Below, in pieces: positions 1 through 7,746 of a DNA stretch of 8,850 nt. Positions within the stretch are counted from its first letter, which is position 1, and each line of letters begins with the position of its first letter. Made by a program: the position numbers and the translations under genes. Source of the DNA: Burkholderiales bacterium (lineage in GTDB: Bacteria > Pseudomonadota > Gammaproteobacteria > Burkholderiales > Burkholderiaceae_C); contig JABMMR010000057.1 in NCBI GenBank assembly GCA_013205525.1, forward strand, positions 1 through 8,850, written 5' to 3'. The notes beneath the pieces are model-generated. The model made no database searches and had not been told where the DNA came from. It saw only the letters and a list, made by a program, of their open reading frames with translations.

Positions 1-34
1 CCCACAAGTTGTTCTGTTGTTTTTTCAATGATTT

Positions 35-54
35 TGGGGATAAGCTGTGAATAA
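35..54 (-). promoter_or_regulatory. Pair of DnaA-box-like 9-mers
   Basis: Plus-strand TGTGAATAA at 46-54 is the reverse complement of TTATTCACA, which fits the relaxed DnaA-box consensus TTATNCACA. TGGGGATAA at 35-43 is one base away from the same consensus. The two start 11 bp apart, about one helical turn, and have the same orientation. A weaker 7/9 match lies at 61-69. Two short matches in AT-rich DNA can arise by chance, so whether DnaA binds here is inference. The context is not an origin: there is no dnaA, rpmH or mnmG nearby. Confidence 0.3.
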
Positions 55-101
55 GTTTCCTGTGGCTAGGTCGCAACGCTTGTCCGAGCGACTTGTAAGG
101 G

Positions 102-130
102 CTTACCGTCCCCGTCTTTTTCCCTACAAT
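102..130 (+). promoter_or_regulatory. Candidate sigma70 promoter for short RNA/lepA leader
   Basis: A good -10 hexamer, TACAAT, lies at 125-130 (5 of 6 to TATAAT). At 17-bp spacing the -35 position is CTTACC (102-107), a poor match. The expected start is around 136-139. The -35 half sits in the right arm of an inverted repeat, GTAAG-GG-CTTAC (95-106), which could be an operator or could be chance. The promoter points at the terminator at 171-201, so a transcript of about 65 nt would result unless polymerase reads through into lepA. Confidence 0.45.
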
Positions 131-136
131 GAAATT

Positions 137-201
137 CCAACTATCGCAGTTGCCATAGATTGTTGGTTCCGGGCGCGTCATCACCTGACGCGCCCTTTTT
201 T
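137..201 (+). ncRNA. Candidate small structured RNA (about 65 nt)
   Basis: The segment between the predicted start (about 137) and the terminator T-run could fold into two stem-loops. The first pairs CCAAC (137-141) with GTTGG (162-166), with a possible inner TAT/ATA pairing (142-144 with 155-157). The second is the terminator hairpin. No open reading frame of note lies inside. Promoter, hairpin and terminator in the right order and spacing is the usual anatomy of a bacterial small RNA, but an attenuated lepA operon leader would look the same. I do not recognise a named RNA family. Confidence 0.35.
171..201 (+). terminator. Rho-independent terminator upstream of lepA
   Basis: GGGCGCGTCA (171-180) and TGACGCGCCC (186-195) are perfect 10-bp inverted arms around the 5-nt loop TCACC, followed directly by six T (196-201). 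The stem is very GC-rich, and the T-run is on the plus strand only, so it stops rightward transcription. It lies 45 nt before the lepA start. It therefore either ends an upstream short RNA or acts as an attenuator in the lepA leader. Confidence 0.9.
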
Positions 202-246
202 ATGGCTTTCCCCTCTGTAAATTCAGATACTTAACTGCATGCATTG

Positions 247-2058
247 ATGAACCACATCAGAAATTTTTCCATCATTGCGCACATTGACCACGGCAAATCC
301 ACACTTGCAGATCGCTTAATTCAACGCTGCGGCGGCTTGAGCGACAGAGAGATGCAAGCACAGGTTCTGGACTCGATGGACATTGAAAAAGAGCGGGGGA
401 TAACCATCAAGGCGCAGACCGCTTGCCTGCATTACAAAGCCCTGAACGGCGAAATTTACAACCTGAATTTGATCGACACACCTGGCCACGTGGATTTTTC
501 TTACGAGGTGAGTCGCTCGCTGTCGGCCTGTGAGGGCGCCTTGCTGGTGGTTGACGCGAGTCAAGGTGTCGAAGCACAGACCGTGGCCAACTGTTACACC
601 GCTTTAGACCTCGGCGTCGAGGTGGTTCCTGTGCTTAACAAGATGGACTTGGCTTCAGCCGATCCTGACAACGCCAAAACAGAAATCGAAGACGTGATAG
701 GCATCGACGCCTCACAAGCGATTCCCTGTTCGGCCAAAACCGGCATGGGCGTGGACGAGATTTTGGAAGCCATCATCACCCGCATTCCGCCCCCGCGCGG
801 CAACCCAGACGCGGCTTTACGGGCCATGATTGTCGACAGCTGGTTTGATACCTATGTGGGCGTGGTCATGCTGGTTAGGGTGGTCGACGGCAGGTTAGCC
901 AAAGGCGAGCGCATCAAAATGATGGCCTCAGGCGCCATTTACAACGCTGACAGCTTGGGCGTTTTTACGCCTGCCAATGAAAGCCGCGAGTCGCTTGAGG
1001 CTGGCGAGGTGGGCTACATCATTGCAGGCATCAAAGAGTTGCAAGCCGCCAAAGTGGGTGACACCATCACCCTGATCAAGGCGGGCACCGGCGGCGCAGC
1101 GGCCACCGCCACCCAGGCATTGCCGGGCTTTAAAGAAATTCAGCCGCAAGTCTTTGCCGGCTTGTACCCCACCGAGGCCAACCAATACGACGCATTGCGT
1201 GACGCTTTAGAGAAGCTCAAACTCAATGATTCTTCCCTGCGCTACGAACCCGAGGTGTCGCAAGCCTTGGGCTTTGGCTTTCGCTGCGGCTTCTTAGGCT
1301 TGCTGCACATGGAGATCGTGCAAGAGCGTTTGGAACGCGAATTCGACCAAGACCTGATCACCACCGCGCCCAGTGTGGTTTACCAAGTGCTGCGCGCCGA
1401 TGGCGAAGTCATCATGGTGGAGAACCCCTCCAAAATGCCCGAAGCCAGCAAGATGGAGGAAATTCGCGAGCCCATCGTCACCGTGCATCTGTACATGCCG
1501 CAAGACTATGTGGGCGCGGTCATGACCTTGGCCAACCAAAAGCGCGGGGTACAGCTGAACATGGCTTATCACGGCCGCCAAGTCATGCTCACCTATGAAA
1601 TGCCACTGGGCGAAATCGTCCTCGACTTCTTCGACAAGCTCAAAAGCGTCAGCCGTGGCTATGCTTCCATGGACTATGAATTCAAAGAATACCGCGCCGC
1701 CGATGTGGTCAAGGTGGATATTTTGTTGAACACTGAGCGTGTCGACGCCTTATCCATCATTGTTCACCGCAGCCAGTCGCAGTACCGTGGCCGCGCGGTG
1801 GTGTCAAAAATGCGCGAAATCATCAGCCGCCAAATGTTTGACGTCGCCATACAAGCGGCGATTGGGGCGAATATCATTTCGCGTGAAACCATCAAAGCCT
1901 TGCGTAAAAACGTGCTGGCAAAATGCTACGGTGGCGACATCAGCCGTAAGCGCAAACTCCTTGAAAAACAAAAAGCAGGCAAGAAAAGAATGAAGCAAAT
2001 TGGATCCGTAGAAGTTCCCCAAGAAGCCTTTTTGGCGATATTGCAGGTGCAAGATTGA
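247..2058 (+). CDS. lepA: Elongation factor 4 (LepA) GTPase
   Basis: LepA/EF4 is a ribosome-binding translational GTPase implicated in 30S biogenesis and in remodelling stalled or mistranslocated ribosomes. The 603-residue product (E. coli 599) is full length. The G domain shows the P-loop AHIDHGKS (11-18), DTPGH (77-81), NKMD (131-134) and SAK (162-164). EF-G-like beta-barrel and alpha/beta domains follow, then the LepA-specific C-terminal domain with CYGGDISRK (from 560) and KKRMKQIG near the end. A small Gly/Ala/Thr-rich insertion before ALPGFK explains the extra length. I chose ATG 247 over the in-frame TTG at 244 because homologues begin [16 protein letters not shown]. No Shine-Dalgarno is visible; a TGCATGCA palindrome (236-243) occupies its place. 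The stop overlaps lepB. Identification is very secure. Confidence 0.98.
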   Translation: MNHIRNFSIIAHIDHGKSTLADRLIQRCGGLSDREMQAQVLDSMDIEKERGITIKAQTACLHYKALNGEIYNLNLIDTPGHVDFSYEVSRSLSACEGALLVVDASQGVEAQTVANCYTALDLGVEVVPVLNKMDLASADPDNAKTEIEDVIGIDASQAIPCSAKTGMGVDEILEAIITRIPPPRGNPDAALRAMIVDSWFDTYVGVVMLVRVVDGRLAKGERIKMMASGAIYNADSLGVFTPANESRESLEAGEVGYIIAGIKELQAAKVGDTITLIKAGTGGAAATATQALPGFKEIQPQVFAGLYPTEANQYDALRDALEKLKLNDSSLRYEPEVSQALGFGFRCGFLGLLHMEIVQERLEREFDQDLITTAPSVVYQVLRADGEVIMVENPSKMPEASKMEEIREPIVTVHLYMPQDYVGAVMTLANQKRGVQLNMAYHGRQVMLTYEMPLGEIVLDFFDKLKSVSRGYASMDYEFKEYRAADVVKVDILLNTERVDALSIIVHRSQSQYRGRAVVSKMREIISRQMFDVAIQAAIGANIISRETIKALRKNVLAKCYGGDISRKRKLLEKQKAGKKRMKQIGSVEVPQEAFLAILQVQD

Positions 2059-3059
2059 TTGCCGCCTTCACCGGCTTGGTGTTGGCCGCGTTTGTTGCTT
2101 ATGCGGGTGCTTGGTACGCCGGAGTGGTCGAGGGCAATTTTGCCTTGCTGTTGTTGATGGCCACCACCGTCACCGGCATCTATTGGATTGCTGAGCGGCT
2201 GTATTTCTTACCCCAAAGGCGACGCGAAGTTGATGCTTTGCAAGCCCAGTACGCCCAACGCGAACAAGAGTTGTCGCTTCAAGGCATTGCCACACCGCCC
2301 GAGCACCAGCAGCTCGCGGCCAAGGTGGATGAGATTTACCGCCAACCTTGGTGGCTAGACTGGACCGCCGGCTTGTTTCCCGTGATTGCCACCGTTTTTA
2401 TATTGCGTTCTTTTTTATTTGAGCCTTTCAAAATTCCTTCAGGCTCCATGATCCCCACCTTGCATGTGGGCGACTTGATTTTGGTGAACAAATTCCATTA
2501 CGGAATTCGTCTGCCGGTGATCAACTTCAAACTGACCGATGGCAACCCTGTGCAGCGCGGCGATGTGATGGTGTTTCGCTACCCACCCAAGCCCAGTTTG
2601 GACTACATCAAACGCGTGGTTGGCGTGCCTGGCGACGAGATTGCTTACATCAACAAGCAACTCACCATCAATGGGCAGCAGGTAGGTAAAACAGCCATTC
2701 CCGAATTTTTTGACGCTGACAATATGCGCTACAGCAAGCAGTTCGAGGAACCCATGCCAATTGGCAGCACGCCCGAGCAGATGCAAAACCTCAGGACCCA
2801 CCGCTTGCTCAATGATGAACGAGCGCCTGCATTTGTCAGCGGTATCGAAAATTTTGCGTACAAAGAAAACTGCACTTACAACATTGAAGGCTTTGTTTGC
2901 AAAGTGCCGGCCGGCCACTTTTTTATGATGGGCGACAACCGAGACAACTCTCTAGATTCGCGCTATTGGGGCTTTGTTCCCGATCAAAATATTGTGGGCA
3001 AAGCATTTTTTGTTTGGATGAACTTTGGCAACCTCAGCCGAGTGGGTGGCTTTGACTGA
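2055..3059 (+). CDS. lepB: Signal peptidase I (LepB)
   Basis: This inner-membrane serine protease removes signal peptides from Sec- and Tat-exported proteins on the periplasmic side. The 334 residues begin with two hydrophobic segments (about 1-22 and 28-46) joined to a charged, Gln-rich cytoplasmic stretch (54-95). A further hydrophobic segment (about 101-120) leads into the catalytic domain. The Ser/Lys dyad is Ser131 in PSGSMIPTL and Lys186 in YIKRVVG; the family box [15 protein letters not shown] is at 293-306. Cys273 and Cys282 could form a periplasmic disulfide as in E. coli (inference). The start is TTG in a TTGA overlap with the lepA stop, supported by AGGTG at 2045-2049 five bases upstream and by the lack of an ATG before the first membrane segment. 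The next gene, rnc, starts 2 nt after the stop. Confidence 0.97.
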   Translation: MIAAFTGLVLAAFVAYAGAWYAGVVEGNFALLLLMATTVTGIYWIAERLYFLPQRRREVDALQAQYAQREQELSLQGIATPPEHQQLAAKVDEIYRQPWWLDWTAGLFPVIATVFILRSFLFEPFKIPSGSMIPTLHVGDLILVNKFHYGIRLPVINFKLTDGNPVQRGDVMVFRYPPKPSLDYIKRVVGVPGDEIAYINKQLTINGQQVGKTAIPEFFDADNMRYSKQFEEPMPIGSTPEQMQNLRTHRLLNDERAPAFVSGIENFAYKENCTYNIEGFVCKVPAGHFFMMGDNRDNSLDSRYWGFVPDQNIVGKAFFVWMNFGNLSRVGGFD

Positions 3060-3061
3060 CG

Positions 3062-3772
3062 ATGGCCGAGGTGCATGAACAGTTGACCAGCTCGAGCTTG
3101 CAAGACAGGTTGCAGCACCGTTTTGCTCAGCAGCAGTTGCTTGAATTGGCACTGACCCACCGCAGCTTCAGCAGCCAGCACAACGAGCGCCTAGAGTTTT
3201 TGGGTGACTCGGTACTTAATTTGGCCGTCTCGCGCATGCTCTACTTGGCTTTAAGCGATCAGCCCGAGGGCGACCTCTCCAGGGTGCGCGCCAACTTGGT
3301 TAAACAAGATACTTTGCACCGCTTGGCGGTCGACTTAGGCTTGACGGGCATGATTCGCTTGGGTGAGGGCGAGATGCGTTCGGGCGGGCAGCAACGCCCT
3401 TCTATCTTGGCTGATGCCTTGGAAGCCGTCATTGGTGCAGTGTTTCTCGATGCCGGTTACCAAGCCGCTGAAAGTTTGGTGCTGCGCTTATTTGAAAAAG
3501 TGGCGATCTCGCCCACCATGACCGCGGCAGCCAAAGACCCTAAAACCGAATTACAAGAATGGCTGCAGGGCAGGCGCATGCAGTTACCCATCTACCGCGT
3601 GGTGGGCACCACGGGCGCGGCGCACCAACAAATCTTCGATGTCGAATGCGAGATCGTGGAATTAAAACAAACCCAACGTGGCATAGGTAACTCGCGGCGC
3701 AGCGGCGAACAAGCGGCAGCTACGGCCATGCTCCAATGGCTGCAGGAGCAACAAACATGTCCGAAACTTTGA
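3062..3772 (+). CDS. rnc: Ribonuclease III
   Basis: RNase III cuts double-stranded RNA and is central to 16S/23S precursor processing and to mRNA turnover. The 236-residue product has an N-terminal nuclease domain with the signature [10 protein letters not shown] (41-50). The metal-binding acidic residues are Glu42, Asp49, Asp118 and Glu121 by alignment to E. coli Glu38, Asp45, Asp114 and Glu117. A C-terminal double-stranded-RNA-binding domain (about 157-228) starts at [12 protein letters not shown] and ends in the basic helix around [10 protein letters not shown]. All catalytic residues are present. ATG 3062 lies 2 nt after the lepB stop without a clear Shine-Dalgarno, which suggests translational coupling. 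The gene end overlaps era by 16 nt. The DUF4845 gene I remember between lepB and rnc in some other Betaproteobacteria is absent here. Confidence 0.97.
   Translation: MAEVHEQLTSSSLQDRLQHRFAQQQLLELALTHRSFSSQHNERLEFLGDSVLNLAVSRMLYLALSDQPEGDLSRVRANLVKQDTLHRLAVDLGLTGMIRLGEGEMRSGGQQRPSILADALEAVIGAVFLDAGYQAAESLVLRLFEKVAISPTMTAAAKDPKTELQEWLQGRRMQLPIYRVVGTTGAAHQQIFDVECEIVELKQTQRGIGNSRRSGEQAAATAMLQWLQEQQTCPKL
3744..3748 (+). promoter_or_regulatory. Shine-Dalgarno deciding the era start
   Basis: AGGAG inside the rnc 3' end lies 8 nt before ATG 3757. It favours that codon over the in-frame ATG at 3736, which lacks such a site and would add seven residues not expected in Era. Confidence 0.85.
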
Positions 3773-4683
3773 CGATCCCCTCACTCGGCGCTCAGCGCTG
3801 CGGCTTGGTGGCCATCGTTGGCAAACCCAATGTGGGTAAGTCCACCTTACTCAATGCCTTGGTGGGGCAAAAAATCAGCATCACTTCGCGCAAGGCGCAG
3901 ACCACGCGCCACCGCATCACCGGCATGCGAACCACGGGCGAGACGCAATTTATTTTTGTCGATACCCCTGGTTTTCAAACCGACCATGCCAACGCCTTGA
4001 ATCGTTCGCTCAACAAAACCGTGGTGGGTGCGGTCAGTGATGTAGATTTGGTGTTGTTCGTGGTGAATGCCGGTAGTTTTGCCGTCGCGGATGGCAAGGT
4101 GCTGGCACTGTTGCACAAAGACATTCCGGTTTTATTGATTGCCAACAAGCTCGATAAAGTGCATCGCCGCGAAGAGCTTGCACCGTGGTTGCAAGAGATG
4201 CAAACCCGTCACGCGTTTGCCCAATTCATGCCTATGTCCGCCAAGAACCCCAAGGACATTGAGCGATTGCTCACCCAGTGCAAAGCCTTTTTACCCGAGC
4301 AGGCTTGGTGGTACGGCGAAGATGAACTCACTGACCGCAGTGAAAAATTCTTGGCCAGCGAAATCATCCGAGAAAAACTGTTTCGCTTCACCGGTGACGA
4401 GTTGCCCTATACCTCTACCGTGATCATTGACACCTTCACCGAAGAGCCAGGCAAAACCGTCTCTCGCATGGTTCGCATTGCCGCCACCATCGTGGTCGAG
4501 CGTGATGGCCATAAAGCCATGGTCATTGGTGAAGGTGGTGAGCGGCTCAAGCAAATCGGCACGCTGGCTCGCCAAGAGCTGGAAAAGTTGATGGACGCCA
4601 AGGTGTTCATCGAGCTGTGGGTGAAAGTGCGTTCTGGCTGGGCCGATGACGAGGCGCGGGTGCGCAGCTTTGGCTACGAGTAA
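3757..4683 (+). CDS. era: GTPase Era
   Basis: Era is an essential GTPase that binds the 3' end of 16S rRNA and checks 30S maturation, linking ribosome assembly to growth. The 308-residue protein shows G1 GKPNVGKST (22-30), the switch region around QTTRHRI (48-54), G3 DTPG (69-72), G4 NKLD (130-133) and G5 SAK (161-163). A linker containing [11 protein letters not shown] (201-211) is followed by a KH RNA-binding domain whose GxxG-type loop is [11 protein letters not shown] (258-268). The C-terminus [22 protein letters not shown] is typical. The start is set by a strong AGGAG. The first 16 nt overlap rnc, and the 3' end overlaps recO, so era sits between two coupled partners. RNase III and Era acting on the same rRNA explains their common co-location. 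Confidence 0.98.
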   Translation: MSETLTIPSLGAQRCGLVAIVGKPNVGKSTLLNALVGQKISITSRKAQTTRHRITGMRTTGETQFIFVDTPGFQTDHANALNRSLNKTVVGAVSDVDLVLFVVNAGSFAVADGKVLALLHKDIPVLLIANKLDKVHRREELAPWLQEMQTRHAFAQFMPMSAKNPKDIERLLTQCKAFLPEQAWWYGEDELTDRSEKFLASEIIREKLFRFTGDELPYTSTVIIDTFTEEPGKTVSRMVRIAATIVVERDGHKAMVIGEGGERLKQIGTLARQELEKLMDAKVFIELWVKVRSGWADDEARVRSFGYE

Positions 4684-5443
4684 AACGGCGGCGCTCAGGG
4701 TTCTGGATGAACCCGCTTTTGTGCTTCACCATTACGACTGGAGCGAATCCAGCCGTATTTTGGAAGTCTTTAGCCGTCACCATGGGCGACTGGCTTTGGT
4801 GGCCAAAGGGGCCAAGCGCCCCACCTCCAGTTTGCGCGCGGTGTTGTTGCCTTTACAACCCTTGTCGCTTTGTTATGGCGGCGACGCCGAGATTCGCACC
4901 TTAAAGAGCGCCGAGTGGGCGGGTGGTCATGTCATGCCCCGTGGTGAGGCTTTGCTGTCGGGCTACTATTTAAACGAGCTGCTGTTGCGCTTGCTCGCAC
5001 GCGATGACCCACACCCTGCGCTGTTTGACACTTACAGACAAACCGTCAAGATATTGGCCAGCGGTTTGGACAACACCATCGCGCCTTTGTTGCGTGCCTT
5101 CGAGTTACTCTTGTTAAGAGACATTGGTTTTTTGCCCGATGTGTCGGTTCAAACCTTAACGCTGCAAGCCGTGCAATCTGAGGTTAGCTATGCCTTGTTT
5201 GCTGAAGGCGGTTTGCGAGCGGTAGAAGAAGAGGGCGTGGCTTTGACGGGCAGGCATTGGCTGCAATTGCACGCCGCACTCCATGCCGAGTCTGCCTTGC
5301 CAGCCTTGTTGCGCTGCTGTGCCGAATTGCCGCCGGAGTTGCGCGCTGCCTTGCAAACCCAGTTGCGTAACCTCTTACACTACCATTGCGGCGTTAGCAG
5401 TTTGCGCACCCGCCAAGTGATGCTGGAACTGCTTGCTCTATGA
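4646..5443 (+). CDS. recO: DNA repair protein RecO
   Basis: RecO helps load RecA onto SSB-coated single-stranded DNA in the RecFOR recombinational repair route, and also anneals complementary strands. As drawn it is 265 residues, somewhat longer than E. coli (242). The N-terminal OB-fold (about 22-100) contains [21 protein letters not shown] and [14 protein letters not shown], typical of Betaproteobacteria. The rest is an alpha-helical domain with [19 protein letters not shown] (106-124). The start is uncertain: ATG 4646 overlaps era by 38 nt, and TTG 4670 would overlap by 14 nt and remove eight residues. Neither has a clear Shine-Dalgarno, and homology only begins near residue 20. The stop overlaps pdxJ in ATGA. 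Confidence 0.93.
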   Translation: MTRRGCAALATSKTAALRVLDEPAFVLHHYDWSESSRILEVFSRHHGRLALVAKGAKRPTSSLRAVLLPLQPLSLCYGGDAEIRTLKSAEWAGGHVMPRGEALLSGYYLNELLLRLLARDDPHPALFDTYRQTVKILASGLDNTIAPLLRAFELLLLRDIGFLPDVSVQTLTLQAVQSEVSYALFAEGGLRAVEEEGVALTGRHWLQLHAALHAESALPALLRCCAELPPELRAALQTQLRNLLHYHCGVSSLRTRQVMLELLAL

Positions 5444-6174
5444 ACATCCATTTATCTGTCAATTTGAACAAAGTGGCGCTGCTGCGAAATACCCGCCATT
5501 TGGGCATTCCCAGCGTTACCCGTGCGGCGAGCTTGTGCTTGCAAGCCGGCGCTCAGGGCATCACAGTCCATCCCCGACCCGACCAAAGGCATATCCGCGA
5601 CAGCGATGCGCATGACTTGGCTGACTTGCTGAGGGACTGGCCAGACCGCGAATTCAATATCGAAGGCAACCCTTTACACAACCTCATGGGCTTGGTTGAA
5701 AAATTTCGCCCGCAGCAAGTCACTTTTGTGCCTGACGGCCATGGGCAGTTCACCTCCGACCACGGCTGGCGCTTTCCCAAAGATGCCCATGTCTTGCGAC
5801 CCCTCATCGCGCAAGCCCAGGCTTGTGGCGCCAGAGTCAGCTTGTTTATGGACGCAGAGCCAGAATCCATGGTGTTTGCCAAAGAAGTGGGTGCTAACCG
5901 TGTGGAGCTTTACACCGAGCCCTATGCGGCCGCCCATGGTCAGCCCATGCAAGCGCAGGTGCTGGCGCAATTCAAAGCCACGGCCTTGGCCGCGCAGGCG
6001 GTGGGTCTGCAAGTCAACGCCGGTCATGACTTGAATTTGCTCAATTTGCGCGACTTTGTGCAAACCGTTCCCGATGTGAAAGAGGTGTCGATTGGACACG
6101 CTCTGATGGCGGACGCCTTGGAAATCGGCTACAGCGCCACAGTTCAAGCTTATTTAAACTGCCTCAAACCATGA
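5440..6174 (+). CDS. pdxJ: Pyridoxine 5'-phosphate synthase (PdxJ), divergent subtype
   Basis: PdxJ condenses 3-amino-2-oxopropyl phosphate with 1-deoxyxylulose 5-phosphate to give pyridoxine 5'-phosphate, the last ring-forming step of the DXP-dependent vitamin B6 route; it folds as a TIM barrel in the cytoplasm. At 244 residues it matches the family (E. coli 243). Recognisable active-site positions are His44 and Arg46 in [12 protein letters not shown], Glu75 in EFNIEGNP, Glu157 in [10 protein letters not shown], His196 in NAGHDL and His220 in SIGHAL. The N-terminus reads [13 protein letters not shown] where E. coli has VNIDHIATLRNAR, so Asp11 and His12 become Asn10 and Lys11. That pattern resembles the Bacteroidetes-type PdxJ more than the Burkholderia/E. 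coli type. Both ends overlap neighbours by ATGA, implying coupled translation with recO and acpS. Confidence 0.95.
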   Translation: MNIHLSVNLNKVALLRNTRHLGIPSVTRAASLCLQAGAQGITVHPRPDQRHIRDSDAHDLADLLRDWPDREFNIEGNPLHNLMGLVEKFRPQQVTFVPDGHGQFTSDHGWRFPKDAHVLRPLIAQAQACGARVSLFMDAEPESMVFAKEVGANRVELYTEPYAAAHGQPMQAQVLAQFKATALAAQAVGLQVNAGHDLNLLNLRDFVQTVPDVKEVSIGHALMADALEIGYSATVQAYLNCLKP

Positions 6175-6578
6175 GCCAGATTTACGGCATCGGCAACGAC
6201 ATTTGTGACATTCGCCGCATCCGAGCGGCTTTTGAGCGACATGGCGAGCGTTTCGCGCAGAAGGTTTTGAGTGAGGCCGAAATGCAAACGTTTCGCGCGC
6301 GCAGCCAGCGTTGGCCAGACCGTGGGATTCGTTTTTTAGCCACCCGTTTTTCGGTGAAAGAATCTTTCAGCAAAGCCATTGGTTTAGGTATGCGCATGCC
6401 CATGACTTGGCGGCATTGCGAAGTCGGGCGTTTGCCCAGTGGCCAACCCACCATCGTGCTGCACGGCGCTTTACAAGATTGGTTCGACAAACGTCAACTG
6501 CGCGCCCATGTCAGCCTGAGTGATGAAAGCGACTACGCTACCAGCCAAGTTATTGTTGAACAAACCACCTCCGACTGA
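6171..6578 (+). CDS. acpS: Holo-[acyl-carrier-protein] synthase (AcpS)
   Basis: AcpS transfers 4'-phosphopantetheine from coenzyme A to a serine of apo-acyl carrier protein, activating it for fatty-acid synthesis. The 135-residue product keeps the magnesium-binding Asp10 in [12 protein letters not shown] and Glu64 in [18 protein letters not shown] (54-71), plus the C-terminal HVSLSDE (113-119). It is slightly longer than E. coli AcpS (126), partly because of a loop around residues 43-53. It starts in an ATGA overlap with pdxJ and ends 3 nt before nagZ. A pdxJ-acpS pair is the usual arrangement in Proteobacteria. No Shine-Dalgarno is evident, fitting coupled initiation. Confidence 0.97.
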   Translation: MSQIYGIGNDICDIRRIRAAFERHGERFAQKVLSEAEMQTFRARSQRWPDRGIRFLATRFSVKESFSKAIGLGMRMPMTWRHCEVGRLPSGQPTIVLHGALQDWFDKRQLRAHVSLSDESDYATSQVIVEQTTSD

Positions 6579-6581
6579 ACC

Positions 6582-7682
6582 ATGAGCCCTGTCAAACACG
6601 CCCCTCTAATTATTGATATCGCTGGCACCGTGCTCAGCGACACCGACCGTCGCCGCTTGGCGCACCCGCTGTGTGGCGGCATGATTTTGTTTGGCCGCAA
6701 CTGGGTCAACCGCCAGCAGCTGAGCCAGCTGTGTACCGACATTAAAAATGTGCGCTCAGACTTGCTGATCTGCGTGGATCACGAGGGCGGGCGGGTGCAA
6801 CGCTTTCGCACCGATGGCTTCACCCATTTGCCCACCATGGCTGAGCTCGGCCAACTGTGGTTTGAAGATGATGCGGGCTTAACCGGCAGCGGTGCCTTGA
6901 ATGCCACCAACGCCGCTACGGCTTGCGGCTTTGTCTTGGCGTCAGAGTTGCGTGCCTGTGGCGTGGATTTCAGTTTCACGCCGGTGCTTGACCTTCACTT
7001 TGGCAAAAGCGGCGTGATTGGTGACCGCTCCTTTGCGCGAGATCCACGCATGGTGGCTATGTTGGCCAAAAGCCTGATGCATGGTTTGTTGCAAGCGGGC
7101 ATGGCCAATTGCGGCAAGCATTTCCCCGGCCACGGCTATGTGAAAGCCGATTCACACACCGACATTCCTATCGACACGCGCAGCTTGAAAACTATTTTGC
7201 ATGACGACGCTTTGCCTTACGCGTGGCTCAGCACCAGTTTGAGCAGTGTCATGCCCGCGCATGTGATTTACCCCAAGGTAGACCAGCGTCCCGCCGGTTT
7301 TTCTGCGCGCTGGCTCAAAGACATACTGCGTCATCAACTGGGGTTTCAGGGCGCGGTGTTCAGCGATGACTTGTCAATGGCAGGCGCGCGTTTGATTGAT
7401 GGCCAAGATGTCAGTTACACCCAAGCTGCGGTCACCGCTTTGCAAGCGGGCTGCGATTTGGTGTTGTTGTGCAACCAAAGTAACCCAGACAGCGCGGGCG
7501 GCGGTCAAGCCTTGGATGAATTACTGGCGGGTCTGGCCCAAGCGCAGCAGGCATCTGCGTGGCAACCCAGCCCTGTCAGTGAGCAGCGCCGCTTGGCACT
7601 GCTGCCAGCCTCCAAGGCCTTGGATTGGAAAGCTTTGATGCAAACCCCAAGCTATTTGAATGCTTTAAGCCTGCTGCCCTGA
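6582..7682 (+). CDS. nagZ: Beta-N-acetylhexosaminidase (NagZ, family GH3)
   Basis: NagZ is a cytoplasmic glycosidase that releases N-acetylglucosamine from anhydro-muropeptides during peptidoglycan recycling. Its products can influence AmpC beta-lactamase induction in bacteria with that circuit. The 366 residues show substrate-binding DHEGGRVQRF (66-75), KHFPGHG (179-185) followed by the catalytic-loop DSH (His192), MPAHVIY (224-230) and the nucleophile motif FSDDLSM (260-266; one of Asp262/263). The C-terminal tail (about 300-366) is longer and less conserved than in E. coli (341 residues). No signal peptide is seen, as expected. ATG 6582 is 3 nt after acpS and has no visible Shine-Dalgarno. 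No clear rho-independent terminator follows, so transcription may continue into the small downstream gene. Confidence 0.96.
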   Translation: MSPVKHAPLIIDIAGTVLSDTDRRRLAHPLCGGMILFGRNWVNRQQLSQLCTDIKNVRSDLLICVDHEGGRVQRFRTDGFTHLPTMAELGQLWFEDDAGLTGSGALNATNAATACGFVLASELRACGVDFSFTPVLDLHFGKSGVIGDRSFARDPRMVAMLAKSLMHGLLQAGMANCGKHFPGHGYVKADSHTDIPIDTRSLKTILHDDALPYAWLSTSLSSVMPAHVIYPKVDQRPAGFSARWLKDILRHQLGFQGAVFSDDLSMAGARLIDGQDVSYTQAAVTALQAGCDLVLLCNQSNPDSAGGGQALDELLAGLAQAQQASAWQPSPVSEQRRLALLPASKALDWKALMQTPSYLNALSLLP

Positions 7683-7730
7683 CAAAATTGGGCCTAGGGT
7701 GTACCCACCCCAGAGCCTCGTCAAAACAGT

Positions 7731-7736
7731 TAAAAT
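7731..7736 (+). promoter_or_regulatory. Possible -10 element upstream of small CxxC gene
   Basis: TAAAAT matches TATAAT at 5 of 6 positions and would place a start near 7743. The -35 window (about 7706-7715) is C-rich and does not resemble TTGACA, and there is no extended -10 TG. It may be a weak or activator-dependent promoter, or chance. The 105-nt gap after nagZ is the largest in the plus-strand run and is where an independent promoter would be expected. Confidence 0.25.
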
Positions 7737-7746
7737 AGCTCACTTA

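Larger units (their letters stand above)
1..246. other. Non-coding region upstream of lepA
   Basis: No frame here carries a plausible gene. The longest readable plus-strand tail entering from the left edge runs into a stop at 52-54 and resembles no protein I know. The region holds DnaA-box-like 9-mers (35-54), imperfect inverted repeats (70-74 with 88-92; 95-99 with 102-106), a candidate sigma70 promoter (102-130), an RNA-like hairpin (137-166) and a strong intrinsic terminator (171-201). From 202 to 246 I see neither a convincing second promoter nor a Shine-Dalgarno for lepA. Confidence 0.7.

Noticed and set aside
1..60. Replication origin
   Set aside because: DnaA-like boxes are few, and there is no dnaA, rpmH, mnmG or parAB nearby and no clear AT-rich unwinding repeats; I kept only the motif observation.
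1084..1125. Gly/Ala/Thr-rich insertion in LepA as a possible frameshift or repeat expansion
   Set aside because: Reading frame and flanking conserved sequence are intact; it is a short surface-loop length variation.
2439..2918. Open 159-codon minus-strand frame opposite lepB
   Set aside because: It lies wholly inside lepB, has no recognisable motif or ribosome site, and is explained by the codon bias of the real gene.
5674..6147. Open 157-codon minus-strand frame opposite pdxJ
   Set aside because: Antisense shadow of a conserved gene; composition (His/Gln/Gly-rich) is typical of such shadows and no domain is visible.
247..7682. A new functional system encoded by the eight-gene run
   Set aside because: Every gene matches a well-known housekeeping family with its catalytic motifs intact, and the gene order is the ordinary betaproteobacterial one.
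7689..7707. Terminator after nagZ (TGGG...CCCA and GGG-TGTA-CCC)
   Set aside because: Stems are only 3-4 bp and are followed by C-rich sequence, not a T-run.
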